A DNA stretch of 64,000 bases from Scatosoma sp045660265 (GCA_045660265.1 JAZRDM010000069.1:52456-116455); one strand, 5' to 3'; positions 24,184 through 32,850 are shown, numbered from the stretch's first letter. The notes: generated by a model not told the origin, from the sequence alone. A program made the numbers and translations.

Positions 24184-24312
24184 GCTAAAGCAGAAGCAAA
24201 CCTTCTCGCCGTACGGTACGCATTGTTACGGCTCGATATTTTCGTCGGCGTTTAAAGACGCGTAAAAAAGGCTGAAATGGGTTGCTTATGTATAGCAACC
24301 CATTATTTTTTT
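24184..24312 (+). promoter_or_regulatory. infC-rpmI-rplT leader with attenuator (L20-leader type)
   Basis: About 130 untranslated bases end in a terminator: ATGGGTTGC (24277-24285), loop, GCAACCCAT (24295-24303), then TATTTTTTT. Firmicute infC operons are repressed by L20 binding to such a leader. The location and the terminator just before the start support this; the L20-binding core was not modelled. Confidence 0.75.
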
Positions 24313-24328
24313 GGCGAGGTACACTACT

Positions 24329-24838
24329 ATTAAAGAGCAGTATCAAATCAACGAAGAAATTCGTGACAAAGAGGTTAGAGTTATTTCCGCCACCGGCGAA
24401 CAGCTTGGTATTATGAGCAGCGCGGAAGCATTGCGTATTGCAGACGAAGAGAATTTGGATTTGGTGAAAATTTCCCCCAATGCAGTTCCTCCCGTATGCA
24501 AAATTCTCAATTATGGTAAGTTTAAATTCGAACAAACCAAGCGTGAGAAAGAAAATCGTAAAAATCAAAAAGTTATCGAATTGAAAGAAATCTATCTGTC
24601 TATGACGATTGACGTGGGCGATTTAAACGTCAAAGCGAAAAAGACGTTAGAAATTTTGGGCGAAGGCAACAAAGTAAAGGTTTCTATCCGTATGCGCGGA
24701 CGTCAAATGGCACACGCTTCTATGGGTGTAGACGTGATGAATCGTTTCTTTGACATCCTTGGCGGGAAAGCGGTTATGGACAAAGCGCCCGTAACGGAAG
24801 GAAGAAACATTTTGATGATTCTTTCCCCTGCAAAATAA
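24329..24838 (+). CDS. infC: Translation initiation factor IF-3
   Basis: IF-3 binds the 30S subunit and checks start-codon fidelity. The protein (169 residues) shows QINEEIRDKEVRVISATGEQLG, LVKISPNAVPPVCKILNYGKFKFEQ and C-terminal VSIRMRGRQMAH. The start is almost certainly ATT at 24329, with GAGGT 8 bases upstream. No ATG exists in the right place, and the TTG at 24311 sits before the ribosome site. AUU starts are a known feature of infC and allow IF-3 to control its own synthesis. The gene heads the rpmI-rplT operon. Confidence 0.95.
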   Translation: MKEQYQINEEIRDKEVRVISATGEQLGIMSSAEALRIADEENLDLVKISPNAVPPVCKILNYGKFKFEQTKREKENRKNQKVIELKEIYLSMTIDVGDLNVKAKKTLEILGEGNKVKVSIRMRGRQMAHASMGVDVMNRFFDILGGKAVMDKAPVTEGRNILMILSPAK

Positions 24839-24904
24839 AAACGAAAGCAAAGCGATAGTATTCGCAAGCGATAAAATCAGAAAAAAATTCGGAGGATAAA
24901 ATAT

Positions 24905-25105
24905 ATGCCTAAACAGAAATCACACAGCAGTACGAAAAAGCGTTTCTGGCTCACCGGTACGGGTAAAGTAAACAGACCCCACAGCGGTAAGAACCACAAA
25001 GCAGAAACCAAGACCAGCAAGAGAAGAAGACATTTGCGTCAAAGCACCCTTGTTTCTTCTACTCAGGAAAATACCGTAAAAAGTATGATGCCTTACAAGA
25101 AATAA
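24905..25105 (+). CDS. rpmI: 50S ribosomal protein L35
   Basis: This 66-residue basic protein has the typical L35 start PKQKSHSSTKKRFWLTGTGKV and KRRRHLRQSTLV. It is the second gene of the infC-rpmI-rplT operon. GGAGG precedes the ATG. The length and position are standard. Confidence 0.97.
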   Translation: MPKQKSHSSTKKRFWLTGTGKVNRPHSGKNHKAETKTSKRRRHLRQSTLVSSTQENTVKSMMPYKK

Positions 25106-25126
25106 GAAGAAAGGAGAAAATAAGTT

Positions 25127-25477
25127 ATGCGTATTAAAAGAGCAGTTAACGCAGTTAAAAAGCGTAGAAAAATTTTAAAACTCGCAAAGGGTTACTTTGG
25201 CAATAAGAGCAAGTCTTATAGAATCGCAAGAGAAGCGGTTATGAAATCCCTCAACTATGCATTTATCGGCAGAAGAAGAAGAAAGAGAGATTTCCGTCGT
25301 CTTTGGATTGCAAGAATCAACGCAGCTGCAAGAATCAACGGTATGTCTTACAGCAAGCTTATGCACGGTTTGAAAGTTGCAGGTATCAACCTCAACAGAA
25401 AGGTTCTCGCTGACCTTGCCGTAAACGACGCTAATGCATTCGCACAGCTCGTAGAAAAAGCTAAAGCGGCTCTCTAA
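25127..25477 (+). CDS. rplT: 50S ribosomal protein L20
   Basis: This 116-residue assembly protein of the large subunit has the typical basic N-terminal extension RIKRAVNAVKKRRKILKLAKGYFG and the globular end with RDFRRLWIARINAAARINGMSYS. In this operon L20 is the likely autorepressor acting on the infC leader. AAAGGAG lies 10 bases before the ATG, and a terminator follows. Confidence 0.97.
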   Translation: MRIKRAVNAVKKRRKILKLAKGYFGNKSKSYRIAREAVMKSLNYAFIGRRRRKRDFRRLWIARINAAARINGMSYSKLMHGLKVAGINLNRKVLADLAVNDANAFAQLVEKAKAAL

Positions 25478-25485
25478 TATCAAAT

Positions 25486-25522
25486 AAAAAAGCCTTTTAG
25501 CAATGTTTAAAAGGCTTTTTCC
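25486..25522 (+). terminator. Terminator of the infC-rpmI-rplT operon
   Basis: AAAAAGCCTTTTA pairs with TAAAAGGCTTTTT around a short loop. Confidence 0.88.
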
Positions 25523-25536
25523 TTATTTTAAGAAAA

Positions 25537-26298
25537 ATGATTATTACGTCAAAAAACAATCCGCTTGTCAAACAAACGTCCGCATTGAAAGAAAAGAAGG
25601 GCAGAAAAGAGCACCGTCTTTTTCTCGTCGAAGGCAGAAAAATGGCGTTGGAGTGCGTAAACAGCGGCTTTGAAATAGAAAAGGTAATCGTTTCCGAGTA
25701 TTTTTCGGGAGACGTAAGCATATTTCAAGACAAAGTTCAGCTTGTTTCCGACGACGTTATCAAACATCTTTCCGACGAAAAGACACCGCAGGGAATTATT
25801 TGCCTTGCGCGTATTCCTGATAGGGCGCTTCAAGCCCCGAAGGGAAAATGTCTATTTTTAGACGGCGTTGCCGACCCTGGCAATATGGGCGCTATTATTC
25901 GAAGCGCAAATGCGGCGGGGTATAACGAAATTTATTTGACGAAAGAGTGTACCGATCCGTACGCGCCTAAAAGCGTTCGGGCGAGTATGAGCGGAATTTT
26001 CTTTACGACTGTGTATATCGCGGACAGGGAAGAAATTTTAAATATTTTTAAAACCAGCCAAACGCCACTTATCGTAGCAGATATGGACGGGAAAAACGTT
26101 TTCAATTTCACACCCCCTCAAAAATTTGCATTGGCGATCGGTAACGAAGGCAACGGCATTTCCTTGCAAACAAAGGAAAATGCAGCATATACAGTCAAAA
26201 TCCCTATGGCAAAAACGCAAGAAAGCTTAAATGCAGCGGTTTCCGCGGGGATTTGTATGTACGTTCTGAATAAGGACGAGTTTATAAACGAAAATTAA
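25537..26298 (+). CDS. TrmH/SpoU-family RNA methyltransferase
   Basis: This 253-residue SAM-dependent 2'-O-ribose methyltransferase has an N-terminal substrate-binding domain and the knotted SpoU domain: motif 1 GVADPGNMGAIIRSANAAG, motif 2 FALAIGNEGNGIS, and motif 3 VKIPMAKTQESLNAAVSAGI. The position after rplT matches the Bacillus ysgA/rlmB-type gene. The target nucleotide (rRNA or tRNA) is not readable. The ribosome site before the ATG is weak. Confidence 0.92.
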   Translation: MIITSKNNPLVKQTSALKEKKGRKEHRLFLVEGRKMALECVNSGFEIEKVIVSEYFSGDVSIFQDKVQLVSDDVIKHLSDEKTPQGIICLARIPDRALQAPKGKCLFLDGVADPGNMGAIIRSANAAGYNEIYLTKECTDPYAPKSVRASMSGIFFTTVYIADREEILNIFKTSQTPLIVADMDGKNVFNFTPPQKFALAIGNEGNGISLQTKENAAYTVKIPMAKTQESLNAAVSAGICMYVLNKDEFINEN

Positions 26299-26309
26299 GG
26301 AGAATCATT

Positions 26310-27098
26310 ATGTCCGGACATAGCAAATGGCATAACATACAAGCAAAAAAAGGTAAGGCAGACGCTGCGAAAGGCAGAATTTTCACCAAGCTTGGTAGAG
26401 AAATTGCAGTAGCGGCAAAAACCAACCCTAATCCTGAAACTAACAGCAAGCTTGCAGATATTATCGCAAAAGCAAAAGCTGCAAACATGCCCAATGATAA
26501 CATTCAACGCAGCATCAAAAAAGCTTCTGGCGAATTGAGTGGTGCTGATTATAAAGAATTAACCTACGAAGGCTACGGTGTAGCAGGTTCGGCGGTAATC
26601 ATCACAACGCTTACCGATAACCTTAACCGTACCGCAGGCGACGTAAGGGCGATTTTAGGTAAGCATGGCGGCCAAATGGGTAACACGGGCTGCGTATCGT
26701 ACAACTTCGAAAATAAGGGTTATATCGTAATCGAAAGAACGGTAGAGCTTGACGAAGATACCATTACTGAAATTGCGCTTGAAGCAGGCGCAGACGACGT
26801 GGTAGCAGACGACGACGTTTATGAAATTTTCACTTCGCCCGAAAGCTTCTCCGACGTGAGAAAGTATTTAGAAGAAAAGAATAAAGAACTTGTTGCAGCA
26901 GCGCCTAAAGGACGCAGAAACGACGAAGAAGAGGATAAAATCAAATTTATACAAGCAGAAGTTGCTATGATTCCTCAAAATAAAATTCAACTTCCCGCTG
27001 ACAAAATTGACACCTTCTTAAAGATGGTAGACGCGTTGGAAGATCACGACGACGTACAAAACGTTTATCACAACGTAGAGCTTCCCGACGAAGAATAA
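26310..27098 (+). CDS. yebC: YebC/PmpR (TACO1) family protein
   Basis: This 262-residue protein begins with the invariant GHSKWHNIQAKKGKADAAKGR and has IERAIKKA-like NIQRSIKKASGEL, YEGYGVAGSAVIITTLTDN and GKHGGQMGNTGCVSYNF. YebC-type proteins were annotated as transcriptional regulators and more recently linked to translation of proline-rich stretches. A charged insert GRRNDEEEDK at about 200-212 makes it slightly longer than usual. AAGGAG precedes the ATG. It follows the methyltransferase by 11 bases and is probably co-transcribed. Confidence 0.94.
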   Translation: MSGHSKWHNIQAKKGKADAAKGRIFTKLGREIAVAAKTNPNPETNSKLADIIAKAKAANMPNDNIQRSIKKASGELSGADYKELTYEGYGVAGSAVIITTLTDNLNRTAGDVRAILGKHGGQMGNTGCVSYNFENKGYIVIERTVELDEDTITEIALEAGADDVVADDDVYEIFTSPESFSDVRKYLEEKNKELVAAAPKGRRNDEEEDKIKFIQAEVAMIPQNKIQLPADKIDTFLKMVDALEDHDDVQNVYHNVELPDEE

Positions 27099-27133
27099 TA
27101 AAGGGCTTTGTTCTTTTAGAAACAGCCGAACTT

Positions 27134-27163
27134 AAAAAGCCCAAACAATGTTTGGGCTTTTCA
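27134..27163 (+). terminator. Intrinsic terminator of yebC
   Basis: AAAGCCCAAA, loop CAATG, TTTGGGCTTTT. Confidence 0.85.
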
Positions 27164-27182
27164 TTTTAAAGGAGAAAAGAGA

Positions 27183-27962
27183 ATGCTGCATAATTATCAC
27201 ACCCATACAATCCGCTGTAATCACGCTTCGGGTACGGATAGAGAATACGTGGAAGCTGCAATCAAAAAAGGTTTAAAAACGCATGGTTTTTCCGATCACG
27301 CGCCGTATCTTTTCCCGGATACCGATTATCAATCTAACTTCCGTATGCGTCTTGAACAAACGCAAGATTACGTAGAATCGGTGCGTTCGCTGGCGAAAGA
27401 ATACGAAAAGGATATTAAAATTTATTGCGGGTTCGAGTTGGAATATTATCCCGACTTCCATAAAGAAGAAAAAGCCTTTTTAATGCAGTTTAACCCCGAT
27501 TATTTTATTATGGGCCAGCATTTCGTAGGGAATGAAAGAGAAAGCCATTATTACATCAATACGCCGGGGGATATCTTCTTGACGTTGTATGTTTCGCAAG
27601 TCCTTGCAGGGCTTGCCACGGGTGATTTTTTGTATCTTGCGCACCCTGACGTAACCGGCTGTGTAAATTTCAGTGAAGCTCAAATTCAACAAGAATACCG
27701 TAGATTGTGCAAAGGCGCAAAGCGTATGGGGATTCCTTTAGAAATCAATTTGCTTGGCCTTCGCGGAAATAGACACTATCCTACGGAAACGTTTTTTAAA
27801 ATCGCAGGAGAAGTTGGAAACGATATTATTCTTGGAATGGACGCGCATGCGCCTGCAGAGATTTTAGAAAACGAGGCGGAAAAACGCGCTTTGGCTATGG
27901 TAGAAAAATTTAATTTAAAACTACTCAACGCGCCCCTGCCTATGACCTTTATAAAAAAATGA
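27183..27962 (+). CDS. hisJ: PHP-domain phosphatase, histidinol-phosphatase (HisJ) type
   Basis: This 259-residue metal-dependent phosphoesterase begins with NYHTHTIRCNHASG and shows GFSDHAPYLFP, CGFELEYYPDF, FIMGQHFV, LAHPDVTGC and a late GMDAHAP. These are the metal ligands of the PHP fold and match HisJ proteins, which dephosphorylate histidinol phosphate. No other his genes are nearby, so a different phosphate ester is possible. It is flanked by terminators as a single gene. Confidence 0.85.
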   Translation: MLHNYHTHTIRCNHASGTDREYVEAAIKKGLKTHGFSDHAPYLFPDTDYQSNFRMRLEQTQDYVESVRSLAKEYEKDIKIYCGFELEYYPDFHKEEKAFLMQFNPDYFIMGQHFVGNERESHYYINTPGDIFLTLYVSQVLAGLATGDFLYLAHPDVTGCVNFSEAQIQQEYRRLCKGAKRMGIPLEINLLGLRGNRHYPTETFFKIAGEVGNDIILGMDAHAPAEILENEAEKRALAMVEKFNLKLLNAPLPMTFIKK

Positions 27963-27965
27963 GAA

Positions 27966-27996
27966 AAACGCCCGATAGCAATCGGGCGTTTTTTAT
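27966..27996 (+). terminator. Intrinsic terminator of the PHP gene
   Basis: AACGCCCGAT, loop AGCA, ATCGGGCGTT, then TTTT. Confidence 0.92.
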
Positions 27997-28017
27997 GTGT
28001 TTTTACGAATGTTTACA

Positions 28018-28044
28018 AAAAAAGAAAAGGGGACAAATGTCCCC
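28018..28044 (-). terminator. Intrinsic terminator of the HU gene
   Basis: On the minus strand GGGGACATTTGTCCCC is followed by TTTTCTTTTTT. Confidence 0.82.
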
Positions 28045-28062
28045 GAATTCTTTTTTAATTGA

Positions 28063-28335
28063 TTAGTTGAAAAGTTCCTTGTAAGCTTTACCGAACTTCA
28101 TGGAAGGTTTCTTGCAAGCTGCAATTTCAACTTTAGCGCCAGTTTGAGGGTTGATACCCGTTTTAGCGGGAACGTCCTTAACTTCGATAGTACCAAAACC
28201 AACAAGTTGGATTTTGTCGCCAGCTTTCAATGCATCAGTAATCGTTTCGAGCATTGCTTCGTAAACTTCTGCAACGTCCTTGTTCGTGAAACCTGCTTTT
28301 TCAGCAACTGCTTTAATCAATTCGCTTTTGTTCAT
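28063..28335 (-). CDS. hup: HU family DNA-binding protein
   Basis: This 90-residue histone-like protein begins MNKSELIKAVAEKAG and carries IQLVGFGTIEVKDVPAKTGINPQTG, the DNA-bending arm, and KPSMKFGKAYKELFN. The frame is open far upstream, but the HU start is the ATG at 28335, preceded by AAAGGGGAT, and the promoter lies inside the upstream open stretch. It is a single-gene unit with its own promoter and terminator, which suits an abundant nucleoid protein. Confidence 0.96.
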   Translation of the reverse strand: MNKSELIKAVAEKAGFTNKDVAEVYEAMLETITDALKAGDKIQLVGFGTIEVKDVPAKTGINPQTGAKVEIAACKKPSMKFGKAYKELFN

Positions 28336-28398
28336 AGAGTGAATCCCCTTTAAAATTTTTTCAATTCTCAAAGGCAACAGTTGCCTTTCAGTAAAAAT

Positions 28399-28427
28399 AT
28401 TATACAGCATTCTAAAGTGTTTGTCAA
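28399..28427 (-). promoter_or_regulatory. Promoter of the HU gene
   Basis: On the minus strand TTGACA (28427-28422), 17 bases, TATAAT (28404-28399): perfect consensus. Confidence 0.93.
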
Positions 28428-28564
28428 GGGGTGAATTGAAAAAAAATCGCGTAAAGCCTTGAAAATAAAGGATTTTTTGCGGTTTTTTTAATATTTTTTT
28501 CATTTTTATAAAATTTGTATTTTCATTTTAACAAACAAATGCCTTTTTCCCTTATGGCAAAAAG

Positions 28565-28591
28565 AAAAACGGGCATTTTTGCCCGTTTTTT
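28565..28591 (-). terminator. Intrinsic terminator of the YitT gene
   Basis: AAAAACGGGCA and TGCCCGTTTTT form a symmetric hairpin with T runs on both sides. Confidence 0.88.
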
Positions 28592-28607
28592 AAAACGCAT
28601 AAAAACG

Positions 28608-29609
28608 TTAATTTTCGCTTGAGAAAAATCCCAAACCAAGCACTTGCGAAACGTTGGACATAACCGCAAACGAATCGGGGTCGATTTCCTTCATAATGCG
28701 GCGAAGCGCACCGACTTGACGTTTGCCGATAACGCATACCAACATAGAGCGTTCTTCCTTGCTGTACATACCCGTTGCCGAAATTCCGGTTACGCCGCGG
28801 CTAAGTTCGTGCATAATGGCAAGAGAAAGCTCTTCGGGCTTTTTGGTAATAATTCTAAATTCGATTGCCGATTGAAAGCCGTTGGTGATAGAGTCGTTAA
28901 TTTTGCTTTCGATATACGATTCAAAAACCGCCATGAAGATGGGCAAAAGACGAATGGCAAGGTCTACTTCCGTCTCGTTATACACAAAGAAGGACGCGCC
29001 GATAACAACGGCGTTGACAAAGAAAATCATCCATGCAATCGAGCTAGATTGTACCTTCTTTTGCAAAATAACTGCGATAATGTCTGTGCCGCCCGAAGAA
29101 CCGCCTACTTTAAAAGCAAGGGCGATAGCAACACCGATACATACGCCGCCCGCAAGCGCCGCGAAAATACGGGAGCTTTCAGAAAAGACGATTAACGGTG
29201 CGTTTAAGTTTTCAAGTGCAATCAGCCAAAGTACTTGTAAAAGAATATTTGCGGCGGAAAGAATGGCAAATTTGCGTTTTACAAAAAAGAAAGATAATAT
29301 TACCAACGGGCAGTTGATGCAAAAGGACACCAAACTTTGTGGAATTACGCCGTGGGTTGCATACGAAACCATAATGGCAATACCAGCCGCGCCGCCGATG
29401 GTGAATTCGTTGGGCTCGATTAAACAATGCGCCGCGAAAGAAATCATAAACGAAGAAAAGATTAAACACAGAGCTGTTTTTATAATGTATAAAATTTTGC
29501 TTTGCTTTGAATTTTCGTTTTTTATGAAATGTTCTTTGGTGATTTTTTCAGGAAGAGTTGAAATGGTTTCTTCCTTTTGTAATTCTTGATTGTTTTTTTG
29601 AAGTTGCAT
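28608..29609 (-). CDS. YitT family membrane protein (DUF161/DUF2179)
   Basis: This 333-residue protein has a charged N-terminus (about 50 residues), five to six membrane segments (with FMISFAAHCLIEPNEFTIGGAAGIAIM and SSGGTDIIAVIL) and a C-terminal DUF2179 domain (about 255-333: FRIITKKPEELSLAIMHELSRGVTGISATGMYS). YitT proteins are abundant in Firmicutes and have no agreed function. The ATG at 29609 has GGAAG upstream; a longer frame to 29657 lacks a ribosome site. Confidence 0.9.
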   Translation of the reverse strand: MQLQKNNQELQKEETISTLPEKITKEHFIKNENSKQSKILYIIKTALCLIFSSFMISFAAHCLIEPNEFTIGGAAGIAIMVSYATHGVIPQSLVSFCINCPLVILSFFFVKRKFAILSAANILLQVLWLIALENLNAPLIVFSESSRIFAALAGGVCIGVAIALAFKVGGSSGGTDIIAVILQKKVQSSSIAWMIFFVNAVVIGASFFVYNETEVDLAIRLLPIFMAVFESYIESKINDSITNGFQSAIEFRIITKKPEELSLAIMHELSRGVTGISATGMYSKEERSMLVCVIGKRQVGALRRIMKEIDPDSFAVMSNVSQVLGLGFFSSEN

Positions 29610-29705
29610 AGTGCATTTCTTCCTTATATAATATAGATAACAAAAGTATTGTAACATATTTTTTTTGGATAATCAAGCGCTTAGCAAGAAAATATAAAAA
29701 AATAG

Positions 29706-29734
29706 TTGACAAATTCTTCTTTGTATATTATAAT
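29706..29734 (+). promoter_or_regulatory. Promoter of the arsR/metal ATPase operon
   Basis: TTGACA (29706-29711), 17 bases, TATAAT (29729-29734): perfect consensus overlapped at its -10 by the operator. Confidence 0.93.
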
Positions 29735-29752
29735 ATGAATATATATTCATAT
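29733..29752 (+). promoter_or_regulatory. ArsR/SmtB-type operator
   Basis: A 20-bp perfect palindrome with core ATGAATATATATTCAT overlaps the end of the -10. It matches the ATATGAA-type inverted repeat used by SmtB/CadC/CzrA repressors. Confidence 0.82.
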
Positions 29753-29775
29753 ATTAAAACAGGAGAGTTCTAAAC

Positions 29776-30129
29776 ATGAAGAAGGAAGGGTGCATTTGCC
29801 CAGTTGAACACGCGCAAACGGCGAAAAGGGCGCAAGAGAATATGTTGCTTGGCGAAGAGGTAGAAAGGGTGTGTAACCTATTTCGCGTGCTTTCCGAACC
29901 GTCTAGATTAAAAATTGTGATGGCGCTTTTACAAGGGGAAATGTGCGTATTGCATATTGCGGAAAGCGTAAACGGCGCGCAGAGTGCTGTAAGCCATCAA
30001 TTGCGTGTGTTAAAAGATAACGGTGTGGTAAAAAGCAGAAGAGAGGGGCAAAATATTTGCTATTCGTTGGCAGATGCGCATATTATACAAATTATCCAAA
30101 TTGCTGCGGAGCATTCTGCGTGCCTATAA
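29776..30129 (+). CDS. ArsR/SmtB-family metal-sensing repressor
   Basis: This 117-residue winged-helix repressor has the N-terminal metal-type CICPVEH, FRVLSEPSRLKIVMALLQGEMCVLHIAESVNGAQSAVSHQLRVLKDNGVV (alpha-3/alpha-R) and C-terminal ADAHIIQIIQIAAEHSA, which resembles the alpha-5 Zn site D-x-H...H-x2-H. The NCPxEH-type N-terminus, ELCVC-like LQGEMCVL and alpha-5 site are those of CadC/SmtB sensors of Zn, Cd or Pb. It is co-transcribed with a P-type ATPase and probably represses both by the operator at 29733-29752. Confidence 0.92.
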   Translation: MKKEGCICPVEHAQTAKRAQENMLLGEEVERVCNLFRVLSEPSRLKIVMALLQGEMCVLHIAESVNGAQSAVSHQLRVLKDNGVVKSRREGQNICYSLADAHIIQIIQIAAEHSACL

Positions 30130-30138
30130 GGAGATAAT

Positions 30139-32226
30139 ATGAAAAAACGTATCCGTATTAAAAATTTAGATTGTGTGCATTGTGCCGCAACGTTAGAAAA
30201 AGAGCTAGGCGACATAGAAGGCGTTTTCGAAGTGAGCGTAGATTTTGTCGGGCAGTCTGTTTCTGTGCAATATAACAGCGAGCAAACGCTGAAAAAAGTA
30301 TTCAAGCATATCAATTCTTTTGAGGAAGTGCAAGTGGTAAACGACGAAGAAATAAAAGAGTCTGGTTCACATACCAAAGATATTGTGGCGCTAGTATCTT
30401 CGCTTATTGCATTTATCGTCGGGCTTATTATTTGGAGTGTAACCATTTCGTTTGGAAACGAGTGGGGATACGTTGCGTATGCGCTATACGCCCTTTCTTA
30501 CGTTGTTGTGGGCTTCCCCGTATTAAAAAATACCGTTAAAAATATTGCGAAAGGCAAAGTATTTGATGAGAATTTTTTGATGACGATTGCTTCTATCGGC
30601 GCGGTGGCGCTTGGGGAAATTCACGAAGGCGTGGCGGTGATGTGGCTGTATCAGCTTGGAGAATTGTTGCAATCGATTGCCGTGGGTTCGTCGAGAAAAT
30701 CTTTGACGGAATTGATGAAATTAAAAAGCGAGAGCGCGACCATATTGATTGACGGTATGCAAAAAATTGTCCAGCCGGAAGAACTGCGTGTAGGGGATAT
30801 TTTACTTGTAAAGGCAGGGGAAAGGGTTGCCGCCGACGGCGTTTTGCTTTCGGAAAATGCGCAATTAGACGGAAAAGCGTTGACGGGGGAATCGGAGATT
30901 CTTCAAAAGAAAAAAGGTGAAGAAATTTTATCTGGCTGTATAAACGTAGGGGGCGTGTACGAGATGAAAGTCTCCCGTCCTTATCAGGATAGTGCGGTAA
31001 GTAAAATTTTATCGTTGGTAGAAGAAGCGTCCGCTAAGAAGGCAAAGCCGGAAAAATTCATCTCGCAATTTGCCAAATATTATACGCCGGCGGTTTGTAT
31101 TGCGGCGGCGTTGTTGGCAGTGCTTGTGCCTGTTGTATCTAGATTGGTATTAGGCGTTTGGACGGAAGGGATTTTTCAACGTTGGATACAAACAGCGTTA
31201 ACCTTTTTGGTAATCTCTTGTCCGTGCGCATTGATAATTTCCGTGCCTTTAACTTATTTTTCGGGGATTGGCGCATGTGCGAAACGTGGCGTACTGGTAA
31301 AGGGTGCAACGCATTTAGACGTCTTAGCAAAAACGCAGACGATTGCCTTTGATAAAACGGGTACGCTGACGCAAGGGAATTTTGCGATTAAAGAAGTATA
31401 TCCTTGCGGAGAAATGAGTAAATCACAGTTGCTGTTGTTGGCAGCGGCGGTGGAAAAAGGTTCGTCTCATCCTATCGCAAAGGCGTTTGAGTGTTTTGTT
31501 CCTTCCATGAAAGCAGATAAGGTAAAAGAGCTTTCAGGCAAGGGGATTTATGCGGAAGTAAAGGGCGAAAAAGTGCTTGTCGGAAACGCTCGGTTATTGC
31601 GGGAATATTGTATAGAAGTAGAGGACGCGGAAAGCGACGAAACGTTGATATATGTAGCGAAAGGCGGTGTGTACGTTGGCAGAATCGAAATTGGCGACGT
31701 CGTGAGAAAGGAAAGCAAGGAAGTAATTTCCGCTTTAAAAACGCTGGGGATTTCAAAGCTGGTAATGCTGACGGGAGATCATCCAAGAAAGGCAAAAAAA
31801 GTAGCGGACGAGGTAGGCGTGTACGAAGTGAAGGCAAAATTATTGCCTGACGAAAAGCTGGAAGAGGCGGAATATTTAAAGAATTTCGGCGCGGTTACGT
31901 ACGTGGGCGACGGAATTAACGACGCGCCCGTGATGGCGGCTGCTGATTGCGCAATTTCGCTTGGGAAGCTGGGCAGTGCGGCGGCGGTAGAAGCGTCCGA
32001 TATCGTGCTTATTTCCGACGATTTAAAAGGTGTGGTTACTTGTTTAAAAGCAGCGAAAAAGACGCGGCGTATCGTTCGGCAAAACATAGCGTTTTCCATT
32101 ATGATGAAGGTGGCATTTATGGCGTTTGGCGTGGCGGGGGTATTGCCGTTAGCGTTTGCTGTATTCGCGGACGTGGGAGTGATGTTGCTTGCGGTTTGCA
32201 ATTCGTTGCGGGTACGAAAAATTTAA
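30139..32226 (+). CDS. cadA: Heavy-metal translocating P-type ATPase (CadA/ZntA-like)
   Basis: This 695-residue P1B-type ATPase exports Zn2+, Cd2+ or Pb2+. It has an N-terminal HMA domain with DCVHCA (C12, C15), the membrane CPC motif at 361-363, the phosphorylation site DKTGT (D405), an HP motif in KGSSHPIAKAFE, and the hinge VGDGINDAPVMAAADCAISLG. The CPC plus an ArsR neighbour with an N-terminal CxCPxEH favours zinc or cadmium. It starts 10 bases after arsR with AAGGAG. Confidence 0.95.
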   Translation: MKKRIRIKNLDCVHCAATLEKELGDIEGVFEVSVDFVGQSVSVQYNSEQTLKKVFKHINSFEEVQVVNDEEIKESGSHTKDIVALVSSLIAFIVGLIIWSVTISFGNEWGYVAYALYALSYVVVGFPVLKNTVKNIAKGKVFDENFLMTIASIGAVALGEIHEGVAVMWLYQLGELLQSIAVGSSRKSLTELMKLKSESATILIDGMQKIVQPEELRVGDILLVKAGERVAADGVLLSENAQLDGKALTGESEILQKKKGEEILSGCINVGGVYEMKVSRPYQDSAVSKILSLVEEASAKKAKPEKFISQFAKYYTPAVCIAAALLAVLVPVVSRLVLGVWTEGIFQRWIQTALTFLVISCPCALIISVPLTYFSGIGACAKRGVLVKGATHLDVLAKTQTIAFDKTGTLTQGNFAIKEVYPCGEMSKSQLLLLAAAVEKGSSHPIAKAFECFVPSMKADKVKELSGKGIYAEVKGEKVLVGNARLLREYCIEVEDAESDETLIYVAKGGVYVGRIEIGDVVRKESKEVISALKTLGISKLVMLTGDHPRKAKKVADEVGVYEVKAKLLPDEKLEEAEYLKNFGAVTYVGDGINDAPVMAAADCAISLGKLGSAAAVEASDIVLISDDLKGVVTCLKAAKKTRRIVRQNIAFSIMMKVAFMAFGVAGVLPLAFAVFADVGVMLLAVCNSLRVRKI

Positions 32227-32248
32227 CAAAAGAAAGGAGATAGATATT

Positions 32249-32830
32249 ATGGAAAAGAAAAAGTTGATTGTTGCGTCTGGCAACGCGCATAAATTGAGAG
32301 AGATTGCGGAAATTTTTCCGCAGTTTGAAGTGGTATCACAAAAACAAGCAGGTTTTGACGTGGACGTAGAAGAAACAGGAGAGACGTTTGAAGAAAATGC
32401 TTTGTTAAAAGCGCGTGCGGCGTCGGCAGCTTTGGGCTATCCTGCGCTTGCGGACGATAGCGGTTTGTGTGTAGAAGCACTTGGCGGCGCGCCTGGAGTA
32501 TATAGCGCAAGATACAGCGGCGGACACGGCAACGACGTGGAAAATAGAAAACTCCTTTTAAAAAATTTACAAGGTGAAAGCAATCGCCGCGCGTACTTTA
32601 AAAGCGCCGTTGCGTTTGTGTATCCCGACGGCAAAGAAATTGTTGTAGAAGGCAGAACGTACGGCGAAATTCTTTTAGAAGAAAAAGGAATAGGCGGGTT
32701 TGGCTACGATTGTCTGTTTTTAAGCGACGATTTGAAAAAATCGTTTGGTGAGGCGACGGCGGAAGAAAAGAACGGCGTATCACACCGCTTCAGAGCGTTG
32801 CAAGCGCTCTTGAAAAAGTTAAAAGCATAG
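32249..32830 (+). CDS. rdgB: XTP/dITP diphosphatase
   Basis: This Ham1-family house-cleaning enzyme removes non-canonical purine nucleoside triphosphates. The 193-residue protein begins with ASGNAHKLREI and has ALADDSGLCVEALGGAPGVYSARYSG, then GGFGYDCLF and C-terminal VSHRFRALQALLKKL, all of them family motifs. AAAGGAG precedes the ATG at 32249; a frame start at 32189 lies inside the ATPase gene and is rejected. It forms a pair with the yfcE-like gene, as in many Firmicutes. Confidence 0.95.
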   Translation: MEKKKLIVASGNAHKLREIAEIFPQFEVVSQKQAGFDVDVEETGETFEENALLKARAASAALGYPALADDSGLCVEALGGAPGVYSARYSGGHGNDVENRKLLLKNLQGESNRRAYFKSAVAFVYPDGKEIVVEGRTYGEILLEEKGIGGFGYDCLFLSDDLKKSFGEATAEEKNGVSHRFRALQALLKKLKA

Positions 32831-32850
32831 GGGCAGGTATCGATTGAATT

